Assembly (NCBI GenBank): GCA_030407315.1 | Contig: JALQPE010002307.1 | Coordinates: 1 to 64,000 of the forward strand | DNA from: Asparagopsis taxiformis | Lineage: Eukaryota > Rhodophyta > Florideophyceae > Bonnemaisoniales > Bonnemaisoniaceae | Direction of reading: 5' to 3' | Length of the DNA: 64,000 nt | Shown here: piece after piece, positions 23,669-34,800 of the stretch | Layout: each line of letters begins with the position of its first letter | How positions within the stretch are numbered: the stretch's first letter is position 1 | Position numbers and translations under genes: made by a program | Notes under the pieces: model-generated | What the model was told of the DNA's origin: nothing | Database searches by the model: none | Seen by the model: only the letters and a program-made list of their open reading frames with translations

Positions 23669-25592
23669 TAGTTTTCCGACGACGTGTCAGAGTCGTCGGA
23701 GGTTTCCAAGGCGTCGGCAACGTCTTGAGCCGTTACGGAAGATCCGTTACGTTCTAAAACGTCTCGCCTCAGAGGGCCCAATTTGGGATGATTTTCGTCA
23801 TCGGCGAACGCAACCATGCGTGTTGGAGGGTTTGACCGTTGGAGCACGGCTTTAGGTAATCCCTTTTTCGGTTGAACCGATTGGACTGGCGCTGTTGGCG
23901 GCGCATAACCTGCTCCGGTTCTTGCTGGTAAGCGTAGTTCGCAAAGGCGAAGTAAGTTCCCACTGAGGGTGGTAGGTAAGGACAAGTGTATAACACGTGC
24001 CCTGGTTGGCGACAGCCAGAGCATCTCCAAGTAACAGCCCCTTCGGGGATCATACTCTCAGCGAGTTTAAGATGTTCTCCCGTTAGGGTAGGGGCCTGCA
24101 TTGGCGCGCCCATTGGGTTCCCGGTAGGGGAAGGTAAGGTCGGCGGCGGGGTCCGCGGTATCACAGCCGGTTCTCCGGGTACGGTAGCGAGCAACGCTTT
24201 GCGTTTACGTTCCGCGATTTCCCGAGTAGGGTAAGCCTTAGGTTTCGCGGGTAGCGATGCTCTTAAAGAGTCCCCGAGTCCTTTAGCAAGGTTACGGACA
24301 GCAAGAAAATCTTCTCCGCCACTGCGGCCTATAGTCACCTTGACGGTGTGTTTAACCTCTGGGCGTAGGCCCTTGAGGTAATAGTTGACCAAGTCTCTTT
24401 CCGAGAAGACGTTCGCACACAGGAGTGCAGAGTCCTGCAGTCTGTCTGCGTAGGCAGCTTCGTCCTCATCCGGCCCTTGCCGTATACGCGTTACTGCGTC
24501 ATATGCGTCCGCTAGGACATTGTCCGTCGCGTAGCGAGCCAGAAGGGCGTTAACGGCTTGAGGCCAAGTGATCTGCTGGTGCAGGTGGTTGAGAAGCTTG
24601 CGCTTCCGCGCCTCAGCGGCGATAAATCGTTGAGGTTCTCCTTCCAGGAAATACTTGAGTAACTTGGTAGCTTCTCCTTCCGAGACTCCGCATGAATCAC
24701 ATGCATCTTGAAATTCCGCGAGGAACCGGAGGATATCGATGGGTTCCGTACCATCGAACGGCGTGAATGACGCGTTGAAATTACGGATCTTCTCCGTTAG
24801 CTTATACAAGCTTCTTGATTTACCCATTGGGGTATCGGTCGTTAGGGACTTGTTCTTGAGTCGGTAGTACCGATAGGAGACCACTAGGTCGAATGCGGGT
24901 TCGCGGGCCTTCAAAGGCACTAAGCCTTCCTCAAGGGGTCCTTCTTCATCATCCCACGAGGGGTTTTCCGGTACAGATCCGGTGGCACGAGTGTGCTGTC
25001 TCGTGCGAGAGATGTTCCCTGTTTGGGATAGTGATTCGGCGAGGGCGTCGACACGGTCCGACAGGTGTCGGGTTGCTTCCGCGACTTGATCCAATCGGGG
25101 ATCTTCTTCTTCCTCCCTACCGGATGTAGGGTCAGGGAAGTCAGCCGATCGGATGCGGCGAGCAGGAAACTCCTGTTGTCCTAATGGACTGGCACTAAAG
25201 CCGTGAATCGAAAGCTCCTCCAGACGAGTTTCCAAAAGGGACACGCGCTTAGCGAATTCGGCTTTGACCTGATTCCAGGTTTCCACTAGGAACTCGGCGT
25301 CCCGATCTTGGGTGGCTTCTCGGCTGGCGGCCATCAGCTTTGGCTCGACCAGTTCCATGACGGTTTCGACCGTAGCGTCTACGATTTCCGCCCTGCGGTC
25401 TTGAACAGTCTTCTCGACGACGGTGCTGAATTCAGCCTTGAACTCTTCCAACCGTTCGTTGAAGATTCGGTCGGCTCGGTCTTGCAGGGTGTTAATCACC
25501 ACGCCCTCTTCGGCGATCAGATCCGAATCGGATAAGTCGCTGGCAGGCGCTATGTCCTCACTAGAGGGTCCCGCTGTAGGGTTACGAGGCAT
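23668..25592 (-). pseudogene. Ty3/Gypsy gag of element C
   Basis: Begins MPRNPTAG at 25592. It carries an acidic, coiled-coil-rich N-terminus and a capsid-like core (IRNFNASFTPFDGTEPIDIL to NVFSERDLVNYYLKGLRP). A single zinc knuckle CSGCRQPGHVLYTC (CX2CX4HX4C) lies near 24010. A shift near 23865 moves the C-terminal tail, with MVAFADDEN and ending DTSSEN, into another frame. The stop TAA overlaps the pol start as TAATG. Gag packages the RNA and forms the particle. Length (about 640 residues including the shifted tail) is normal for large chromoviruses. Confidence 0.85.
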
Positions 25593-25655
25593 CGTGAAGA
25601 TGATTGTGAAGGAAGATTTCTCTCAAAGAGACTTACCCGAGGGTACAAGGTTCTA

Positions 25656-25668
25656 GGTCGAGAGACCA
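25656..25668 (-). other. primer-binding site of element C
   Basis: TGGTCTCTCGACC on the minus strand, one base inside the LTR end. The TGG start pairs with a tRNA CCA end. It is identical to the site in element B at 29831. It is not the common initiator-Met type; I cannot name the tRNA. Confidence 0.75.
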
Positions 25669-25669
25669 A

Positions 25670-26352
25670 TGTAGCAGGTAGAAAATCCGCTAGAGCGGCA
25701 AACCACCCGACAGGTGTCCCGAGCCTCGGTAGAGGAAGCGGTAGAGCAGATGAACCTTATAGGTACCCGGCGGGTAGTCTCGTGAGGGAGAAGGGATCGC
25801 TACCCGGAGGGGGTTGTGCGATTATAGCGCTCACGCGAGATGCGTATTAATGGAGCAAAATGACGTAATCCGTCGAGCTGTTGGCTAACCCTAAGGTTTT
25901 CCCGGAGAGGGGTTGAACAATAGGTATGCGAACACTGTTCCTGTGGGTCGTAATTCCACTTGAGTTTACGTTACTCTAGAAACCGTGCCTACTGGCTATT
26001 CCAGTGGCCGTTTTATACTAAGTCTACTGTAAGCTAGGGTTAGTGGTTAGGAATAAATATCCAGTTAGTGACCAATCAGAACCCAATTACTGGCGCTCGC
26101 CTACCCGCGAGGTCATTGCCAATAGGCTTACATTGTAATGTATGGCTGATTAGCCTAAGTTAAAATTTGCCCCTTGTGGGGTCTTGGCCGGGGCCGATAG
26201 GCCCGGGTGGGGTTATTTGTCAGCCATAGCTGGTCTTAAGTATAGGAAACACGCCAGTTGGCTGGTGCCTTCTGATTGGCACATCCCGTAAGTGGGTACC
26301 CAATAGGGAAGCGACACGGCTCGATCAGCGAGGACCGCCAGGCGGTACGACA
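25670..26352 (-). repeat. 5' LTR of element C (683 bp)
   Basis: On the minus strand it starts TGTCGTACCGCC and ends CTACCTGCTACA. The layout parallels the 659-bp LTR of element B (starts TGTCATACCACG, ends CTACCTACTACA), including CCCCACAAGGGGCAAATTTTAACT. It is clearly diverged from B, so C is a different, older insertion of the same family. Confidence 0.85.
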
Positions 26353-26375
26353 CTACGAACTAACCTAGGAACGAC

Positions 26376-28553
26376 CTAGTAGCGACGGGAACGCTTGCCC
26401 GCAGGGTCATACGGACCAGGGCCTTCGCCGCGGCTATCGTGGCTGCGGCTGCGAGTGGGCTGAACGAAGCCCGGCGCGTACGGATCGACGGTCTGCGTGG
26501 CCACGGGGGCTCGCTCGCGACGCGACGCGGGATCCCTAGCGTAAGGATCCGCAGTCCCGTGACTGCGCGTATCCGAAGGGTACGCCACCGCGTGGCCATA
26601 CCCAACGGGGTTTCCGTAGCCGCCGCCACTTGCGTATCCATAGGGATCATTACGAACGCCAACGGGCGGCGCGTAACTACGAGTCGCCGCGGCGAGACGC
26701 TCGGAAATCGCGCGTTCCGTTGCCAAGCGGGCAGTCAGGTCCAACGTCTGGGCCCTGAACTCTTCGGCTGCGCGAGCCACGGATGAGATGAGGGAACGAA
26801 TAACCCAGCCGTCCGCACGGGGCGGAGCGGCCATCGACGTACCGAGAAGCCGACGGGCATCTCATCGGAGACGCGGTCGTCCAGGCTAACGAAGCGTGGC
26901 GCGCGTTCGGCCGGCGTGGCCATATCCGAGCGACCGACACGGGCAACGTCGCCCCCTTCCGTGGCCTCGCGAGGCACAATTTCACGAGGATCCGGCGCAC
27001 GCGGCGCTTCATCTTGCTGGCCACGACGGCCAGAACGTGACCCGCGAGGTCGATTACTGCCACCGAGGCCGCCGTAGTAGCCAGAACGATTGCCACGACG
27101 GCGTTCGACTCGGGAAACGTCCCGCGGTACGTACGCGCCGTCGCTGCGTACCTGGACGAACTCTTGGTTGTCCCCGGTCGCGTAATCCGGGCGCACAACG
27201 CGATACTCCGGCCCCAACGCGAGGGCGCCGCGAGTCTCCGCCACCACGCCGGTGACGGAAACGAACATGTCGGAGCCTTCGACCGGCATTGCACAAAGCA
27301 ATTCGTAATCTGCCAGGTAGTCCAGCGTGGACTCCGGCAGTAGGCACGCGCGCCCAAACACACGCCGCTCCACGTAAAGCGAGCAAGCGAACATCGCTGC
27401 GTGCTCAACGTCCACCGCCGTGAGGAAACGTTCTTTCACCTCTGCAGGCGCGTCCTGCATCGTTCCGGTGAAGTAATGTACCACGCGAGGTAATAACGTA
27501 GATGACCCGCGGGGATACGGATACGCGCCTACCACGTCTGGCAGCGTCGGGAAATAATCCCTACCCGGAACACCTAGCGAGGTGGACGCGTGCGACACAC
27601 GAAAGTCGTCCGCGTCGGCGTAACGGAGCGCGAAGTAGTCGTCGTACGATATGACGCGGTTGCCCATAACGCTCAACGAGAGCGCGGTTTTCCACTCGGC
27701 ACGCTGCCGCTCCGTCAATGTCCACGGACACACGTACACGGACGCCAACGCAGTGAACGGCGGTTCCTCGGGCGTCCCCTTCCATAAGTACGCGTCCATG
27801 ATGTCTACGTAGACCGCATCGTCAGCGTCGCGCAACCATGAACGGTCGCAACGAATCGACGCCGGGATCTGGTAACGAACCGATCCCGCGGTCCCGTGGG
27901 CGAAACGACGCCCGGCACGACGCCCCCACGAATCTTCGGCAATGCGCATGTATTCGAGCACTGCGCGTGCGTCCAAACGATCTTTGGCCAGCGTGGCCAC
28001 GTCCTCGTCCGACACAGCCACCCGAGGCAGCACCGCCCACGCGTGGGATAGGAACTCGCGTCGAGTGCGACTCCGTTGCGATCGGAGTTCCGACGGTTCC
28101 CGCGGGAACGTCCAACCCCGACGAGTCCCGACGGGGAGACTGGGGTGAACCCTCACGACGAGGTTCGCCAGCGCGCGACGCTGCCCCGGCACGACGTAAA
28201 CGATCGGCCGCGGCCATCGCAGCCACTCCACGACCAGAGGGCACGACCTCCGGCACTATCGGTGGCTCCGGACTCGAGACAGACGCCGCGGCGTCGCCAT
28301 CAGCAGGGGCAGCGGCCCCTACAGCCTCGACAGGCGGAACGGGAGCCGTCGGGCGTGACGATGAGGCAACGGCCTGCGGAGCAACGGCTTGAACCGCCCC
28401 AACGGACGGGGCGGGCGCGACGGACGCTTCCGTCGCTGGCGGCGCACCGACCCTGGCGAGGGAGGGAGCGCCCTGCGAAGGGTTCCTCGCTCCACCTCCA
28501 GCAGAGCCGGCGGGCCGCGGAGTGTTAGCATCGGTGCTACGGGTCGTAACCAT
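26376..28553 (-). pseudogene. antisense accessory gene of element A (frameshifted)
   Basis: Minus-strand gene opposite to the inferred gag-pol direction. It starts MVTTRSTDANTPRPAG at 28553, the first ATG after a TATTTAAG box. The N-terminus (28553 to about 28130) is a Pro/Ala/Ser-rich disordered tract. After a frame change near 28130 comes a globular region with LAKDRLDARAVLEYM, IRCDRSWLRDADDAVYVDIM and LPRVVHYFTGTM (28130 to about 26830). Another shift follows, then a tail with RAQTLDLTARLATERAISER and a Gly/Tyr/Arg-rich end at 26376. It aligns by eye with the gene at 36920-40089 in element B. The second frame has no ATG near its beginning. I recognise no domain; function is unknown. Confidence 0.7.
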
Positions 28554-28763
28554 CGTGGTTACGCTGTACGCAATATTCACGACGAGTGCAACGAGCACAA
28601 GGACGAAAGCCACGCGGGCAAGGCGAAACGAGAGAACGAGGAGAACGGAAGCAGCCAGGAGTACCCAGCGGGGGAAAAGGGAGTGCGGAAAGGAAAGGCA
28701 ACGGCCTGGATGTCGATGGTGAGAGGAAGGGTGAGCGACGATCGCCAACACGTTAAGCCGCGG

Positions 28764-28771
28764 CTTAAATA
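28764..28771 (-). promoter_or_regulatory. TATA-like box of the antisense gene in A
   Basis: TATTTAAG on the minus strand. The first minus-strand ATG after it is at 28553, about 210 bp on. The same octamer stands before the homologous gene in element B. Confidence 0.45.
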
Positions 28772-29170
28772 GACTTCCGACGACCGTTGTCGTAATGCCC
28801 GTTGGCAGATTCACGAAATGGCCGCGGCCTGCGTGCGTATCACGCTGAATCGAAGCACACCCGCGTGGTGGAATTGGACACTGCATTCGACTGCAAGAAA
28901 CGCCTACGCGGGGCATTGGCGGACGATGCCGACGGGCGGGCCTCGATGATTACGAAAGAGCCGGAGCGCACGCGCGCGCTCCGGCGCCGTGGCGATTCGA
29001 TCAGCCAACCGGGCCGCGTACGGTTAAACGAGATTTTTCGGGACAACTGCCACGTCCGCAGTTGTACCCGAAGAGGCGCCACGGCCCCGTGTCTCAGGCG
29101 CGTCCTGACGGGCCTCGCGTGGCCGGGACGTCCACGTGTGGGGGTGGGGCTGTGTAGTATACGTGGCAAT

Positions 29171-29829
29171 TGTCATACCACGCGGTGGTCTGCCCTGGTG
29201 GGGTCGTGTCAACATCCTATTGGATGACCCCGGGTCGGGACTGACCAATAGAAACAGCCTCGCTGTATCTCGCCCAAGTCAAGGGAATGGACCCACTGGG
29301 ACAATTAAAGACCCCACAAGGGGCAAATTTTAACTAAGCTGACTCAGCTAACTTTACACTGTAACACTAACAGTTGGTGATCTCGCGGGCTTCCGCAGTC
29401 GCCATAATCAGGGATCTGATTGGTGCACATAAGGATATTTATTCCTAACTGTCTACCTACCCTAACTGTTTACAGTAACTTAGACTAGTATAAAACGCCT
29501 CTGGATTAGCCAGAGTGCTTAACCTTTTAGAGGTAACGTAAACTCACGTGGAATTTACGACTCCACTGAACAGTGTTTGCATCGCTCTTTTCTATCCTTC
29601 TAGGACGAATTAGCTTTAGCTATACAGCTCGACGGGTTACGTCTTTCGCTCCATCAATACGCACTTCGTGCGTGAGCACCCCCAACCTTCACCCGGCATT
29701 ACCGGAAGGCCTTTCGTGGTATACACGCCATTGGCGGTTGACGCAAGATTCGCTTGCTCTACCACGCTACCGAAGCTCGGGACACCTGTAGGGTGGTTTT
29801 GCCGCTTTGCGGATTTTCTACCTACTACA
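29171..29829 (+). repeat. 5' LTR of element B (659 bp)
   Basis: Begins TGTCATACCACG and ends CTACCTACTACA, the usual TG...CA ends. A TATAAAA box at 29489-29495 should position transcription of the genomic RNA. It is preceded by target duplication GCAAT (29166-29170). Confidence 0.95.
29489..29495 (+). promoter_or_regulatory. LTR TATA box
   Basis: TATAAAA in the middle of the 5' LTR. The identical copy is at 40917-40923 in the 3' LTR. Confidence 0.7.
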
Positions 29830-29830
29830 T

Positions 29831-29843
29831 TGGTCTCTCGACC
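29831..29843 (+). other. primer-binding site of element B
   Basis: TGGTCTCTCGACC follows the LTR end after one base. It matches element C exactly, so the family uses one tRNA primer. Confidence 0.75.
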
Positions 29844-29945
29844 TAGAATCTTACCGACATCTTAGCCGACCGGCGACACACCGAAACCACTCAAGAAGAG
29901 TAAACTCGTCGTGAGACGTGAGCTCATTGAACAAGAGTAGAAGTG

Positions 29946-31874
29946 ATGCCATCGGACAAGTCTCCGGAACATTCTGACTCCGAGTCAGACCCATCGGGGG
30001 AGGTTCAACCCAAGAATTCGTCACTGAGGAAGGAGTCTTCCGACTTATGCATGAACATGCAGACAAGATTCTCAATGATAAATTGAAAGAGATGCGCGAC
30101 GAGATCAGCCAAGCTGTTGAGGACACCCTCGATGATAGACACGGCGATCTCGTCTCAACTCTCGTGGATCACACGATTGATTTGCTTGCACCCAAGCTAA
30201 AGCCATTTGCCACGAAGTGGTAGATGAGAAAGAAGTAGAAGTCTTCTCGGGAACGTGGAAGTCTATCCGTGTGGATTTTCTACAACGGGTTATCCGGCTT
30301 GAGAAGAAGGTCACCGACCTACAAAGGAGAAGCTACGCTAGTTCTTCTTCCGATCATCAGCACCAAGGGCTGTGGAATCAACAAGACGGCACTGCCGAGA
30401 ACAGCGTAGCTGTGGAAGCCGAGAAGCTCGACAAGGTCGTTGACGTCACCAGACGTTTGTCGGATCGAGTGGATTTACTCAGCGAGTCTCTCGCCCGTCC
30501 GGTACCAAGTCGAAATCCCAACGTGGGTGACCCAGTCTTTGGGTTTGGTGATACACCTTCGAATCCATTCGAAACAGAAGAAGGACCCCTGGAACCAGGC
30601 TTAACTCCTTTAAGAGCCCGCGAACCCGCGTTCGATCGTGTAGTATCCTACCGGTATTACCGGTTACAAGACAAGTCGTCATCGACAGAAGCTCCGAACG
30701 GAAAGAGTAGAAGTCTCTACAAGATAACGGAAAAGATCCGGAACTTCAATGCGTCCTTGACGCCGTTCGATGGAACGCAACCCATCGATATACTTCGATT
30801 CCTTGCGGAGTACCAAGATGCTTGTGACTCCTGCGGAGTATCAGAAGGAATAGCAACAAAGTTGCTACGTTATTTCCTTGAAGGAGATGCGCAACGATTC
30901 ATCGCGTCCGAATCTCGGAAAAGGAAGTTGCTAAATCAACTGCACCAGCAGATAACGTGGCCACAGGCCGTCCATGCTTTACTTTCTCGTTATGCAACGG
31001 ATACAGTTTTGGCTGACGCCTACGACGCGGTCACGCGTATTAAACAAGAACCTCACGAAGATGAGGCAGAATACGCCGATAGACTGCAAGAGGCCGCACT
31101 GTTGTGTGCTAATGTTTTCTCTGAGAGAGACTTGGTAAACTATTACCTCAAAGGGCTACGCCCGGGGTAAAAGACACCGTTAAGGTGACTGTTGGCCGAG
31201 ACGGCGAAGACTTCCTTGCGGTACGCAATTTGGCTAAAGGACTCGGAGATTCCTTAAGAGCCACCACAGCCGACACGGCTAAGCCCAAGATGTACCCTAG
31301 TAGGGAGCTTGCCGAAAGGAAACGCAAAGCGTTATTAGCTACCATGGCTAATGAAGACCTCGGAATGAGGAGAGAAATGTCTACGTCGCAGACGTTACAA
31401 CCACTGACCGTGGGACCGAACGCGGAGACACCGCCGATGGAGGTACCGCCCCTCACAGAGGAACATGTGAGTCTTGCCGAATCCATGATCCCGAAGGGAG
31501 CGGTCAATTGGCGCTGCTCCGGATGCCGGCAACCCGGTCACGTGCTGTACACATGCCCGTACCTCTCCCGTTCCGTGGGAATGTATTTCGCTTTCGCGAA
31601 CTATGCATACCAGCAAGAGCCGGAACAAGTCATGCGCCGCCAGCAACGGCAATTCGACAAGTTCAAGAAGAAGCAGGTCCCTGCTAAAACAGTTCTCCAA
31701 CGGCAGAAACCGTTTCCGCGAATGGTCGCGTTTGCCGAGGACGACAACGTCGTTGAACAAACAAATCTGGCTTCCGGATTGCAACGGAGTATTGGTCCTT
31801 CTCGTTCGGAAGAAACCGCAGTTGATGCTCTAGCATCTTCAGATGAAACATCCGACACTTCGTCGGAAAACTAA
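29946..31874 (+). pseudogene. Ty3/Gypsy gag of element B, three frame breaks
   Basis: Starts MPSDKSPEHSD at 29946. The N-terminal part moves to a second frame near 30010 (EFVTEEGVFRLMHEHADK) and to a third near 30210. The core then runs 30217-31170 (IRNFNASLTPFDGTQPIDIL to YYLKGLRP). After a third break near 31165 it continues as 31185-31874 with the zinc knuckle CSGCRQPGHVLYTC and the tail ending DTSSEN. Each shift fits loss of one base when compared with gag of element C. The product would be the RNA-binding particle protein. Because the LTRs are nearly identical, it either moved using another copy's Gag or the breaks are recent or technical. Confidence 0.85.
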
Positions 31875-31888
31875 CCGGGGGGAGTGAG

Positions 31889-34800
31889 GTGTCGCGCTCC
31901 CGCCAGGGGGTGGAACAGCTTCGCTGTGGGGTGGATATCGCACCATCTACACCTCCACAGGGTGGAACGAAGAAACCAAAACGGTTGAACCGTCCTACCC
32001 AGACACCAACCGGGGATATCCCTTATCCCCTCCCCTCTCAGCCAAAGGCTGCATGTCTCTTGAAGGCAGCCCACTACGTGGTTTTAGGTTCGATCGGAAT
32101 TTCCGAGACACTTCTAACGCCCATGCGTATGGTTATGGACACCGGTTCCGGTCCTTCGGTCGTCCAAGAATCAACCTTACCAAAGGGATGGAAGGCCTAT
32201 GCCGCGCAGACCGGGAATATCCCTCAACTGGCAGACGCCAATGGTAATCCTCTCAGGATAACGGGAAGAATCAAGCTGCTAATACAGCTAGGCCGAAAGC
32301 TTCTGGACGCAGAATTCTTTGTAGCCCCTAAGCTGGCAGTACCAGTTATCCTGGGAACAGGTATCATGAACTCGCATGTAGAGGCAATTCGATGCCGCGC
32401 TCAGCGCATTGATGTGCATGATGGTGGCTCGATAGCCATACTGCTTATGCAGAATGTGAGTAAAATGAACAACTCTTCTTCTTCTTGCTATATACATGAT
32501 TCAAGCCCTTCGCAGGGTACTGACTTGGACCACCAGTCCAACAGGATCCGGCTAGCAAGAGAAATCACCCTTCCCCCCATGAGTCAAGTAACCGCATCGG
32601 TTGTCTGTGCTGGGGGCGGACTAAGCCTCCTCGAGGCGAAGGGAAAACTTTTCCACCGACAGCGGATCTCAATGCCGAACGGCATTGCCGAAATCATTCC
32701 TCGAACAGTCTTCACTGTTATTCTAACGAATTTTGGGTCAGCAGAGAGATACCTCCCGAAGGGGACGGTTGTTGGTATTGCTCGTCGAGCACCCGGCACA
32801 GCCGATCGAAAGCTCCCCAGTGAGTTATCCTCTTCCGGTACAGACCGTATCATCAGTCTGACCAACCCGGCGACGGGAACCAAGGAGAAAGAGAATCCGC
32901 AATGGCGGGAGGATGTATCCTTGGAACACCTTCAGCAACCGCAGTTGAAGGAGAAAATTATAGCGATGCTATCGCAGCATGAGTCCATGTGGGACGGGTC
33001 TCTTGGAGACATTAAAGCAACCGAGCATCGGATCGATGTAATCGAAGGAAGTCGACCTCGTCGACAGCAACCATACCGGATGGGACCCTTGAGAAGGGAG
33101 CTAGCAAGTAAGGAGATTATCTCCATGCTAGAGAAAGGGGTCATCGAACCCTCGAATTCTGAGTGGGCTAGCCCAGTTGTCTTGGTACCCAAGAAGGATG
33201 GTAAGCTACGCTTTTGCGTTGACTACCGCCGTCTCAACGATATCACAATATCGGACGCTTATCCGTTGCCTCGTATGGACGATTGTATAGACTCCTTAGG
33301 AGATGCACGCGTGTTCACCACGCTTGATTGCAACTCAGGCTATTGGCAAATACCCGTTGCCTCCGAGGATCGGGATAAGACGGCCTTTACATCGCACCTT
33401 GGAACATATCGATTTAAACGATTGCCCTTCGGGCTGAAGAATGCGCCCGCCACGTTCCAACGTGCTATCGATATTATCTTAAGCAGCGTACGCTGGCAAA
33501 CTTGTCTCATCTATCTTGACGACGTCATCGTCTTCTCACGGAGTGAGGAAGAACACCTTCATCAGGTGGATCAGGTACTCACACTGTTGAGGAAGGCAGG
33601 GGTAACCCTAAAACTGGCCAAGTGCCACTTCTTCGAAGCGAAGGTAGATTACCTTGGACATGTGGTTATGCCAGGTAAGCTGGCGGTCGCCCAAACGGCA
33701 ACGGACGCTATTGCGAAAGCAACTTTTCCGACCACACCTACGCAAATGCGTTCTTTCCTCGGGAGCTGCGGGGTCTTCCGCCGTTTCGTGAAGGGGTACG
33801 CGGATATCTCCCACCCCCTCAACGCGATGTTGACTAAGGAAAACCTACCGAGCTTCGGTTCAATGCCTCCAACAGAGGAACAACGCCACGCGTTTGAACA
33901 ACTCAAGGAATCCTTGGTGCAACCACCAATATTGGCTCTGCCAAGAGTGGGTAAACCCTACATCGTAGACACGGACGCTTCTGCGTATCAGATAGGGTGT
34001 GCGCTGTTGCAACAGCAGGATGACGACGACTATCGTCCTGTAGGATACTGGTCGCGGACCTTAACCAAACCCGAACGGGGATATTCTCCGACAGAGCGCG
34101 AGTGTCTCGCTGTAGTATGGGCAGTCACTACCCTCAGACCATACCTTGAGCAAACAAAGTTTGTGGTACGATCCGATCATAACGCGTTGCGTTGGTTGAT
34201 GAACATCACCGACCCATCCGGGCGCCTTTGCCGTTGGCGACTCCGCCTTTCAGAGTTTGACTACACCATAGTCTATCGCCCCGGTAGGGTTCACCAAGTA
34301 CCAGACGCGTTATCGCGTGTTGAAACAGAAGGGTTAGACCCACATCCGGTGGATGACGAAATTCCCACACTCTTCGCGTATGATCTTACCCAGGAAGTAC
34401 CTGTTACAGAAGAGATGAACCCTTGGTTCTTTGATGTGCTCATCGCGCGGAATTACACTGACAAATCCCTAACGGGAATAAACCCAGCTGTCCTAACGAC
34501 ACACCCTCAGACAGAGGGTTCCGAACCGATAACACTCAACGAGTGGATTGAGGAGCAACGCTCTGATGACTTTTGTCAACAAGTATTGACAAGTCAGAAG
34601 TCTGACACTGTCTTCTTCGAAGATGACAAAGGTGTCTTGCGACGTAAATCCACCCTTGACAATTCCCACCAAGTGGTGGTACCAAGAACACTCAGGCCCC
34701 GCCTGTTGAAGATGTGTCATCACGACGTACTCGCGGGTCACCCCGGACAAAACCGTATGTATGAGACTATGCGTCTCTCGTATTATTGGCCTGCCATGGC

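Larger units (their letters stand above)
20990..26352 (-). mobile_element. element C: truncated Ty3/Gypsy retrotransposon
   Basis: Reading leftwards: 5' LTR (26352-25670), primer-binding site, gag, protease, reverse transcriptase and RNase H, then truncation near 20990 before the integrase. It is homologous throughout to element B on the plus strand, including the same primer-binding site. Gag and pol are each broken by one frameshift. Its LTR outer end lies 24 bp beyond the stop of the antisense gene of fragment A, so it appears to have inserted into A. The other flank is lost, so no target duplication can be read. Confidence 0.85.
26353..29170 (+). mobile_element. element A: 3' part of a related Ty3/Gypsy element
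   Basis: This stretch contains only the antisense accessory gene and its promoter. That module occupies the pol-to-3' LTR region of element B, so A is a plus-oriented relative. Its gag-pol side was removed or displaced by element C, and its downstream side is interrupted by element B (target duplication GCAAT at 29166-29170 and 41258-41262). It resumes at 41263. It is GC-richer than the corresponding part of B. Confidence 0.65.

Noticed and set aside
28554..28916. Upstream extension of the antisense gene in A with a strongly hydrophobic, membrane-like segment (WVLLAASVLLVLSF and following).
   Set aside because: The TATTTAAG box at 28764 lies inside it, the homologous element B has no such extension, and the conserved start is the ATG at 28553. 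The hydrophobic run is most likely a chance reading of the leader.
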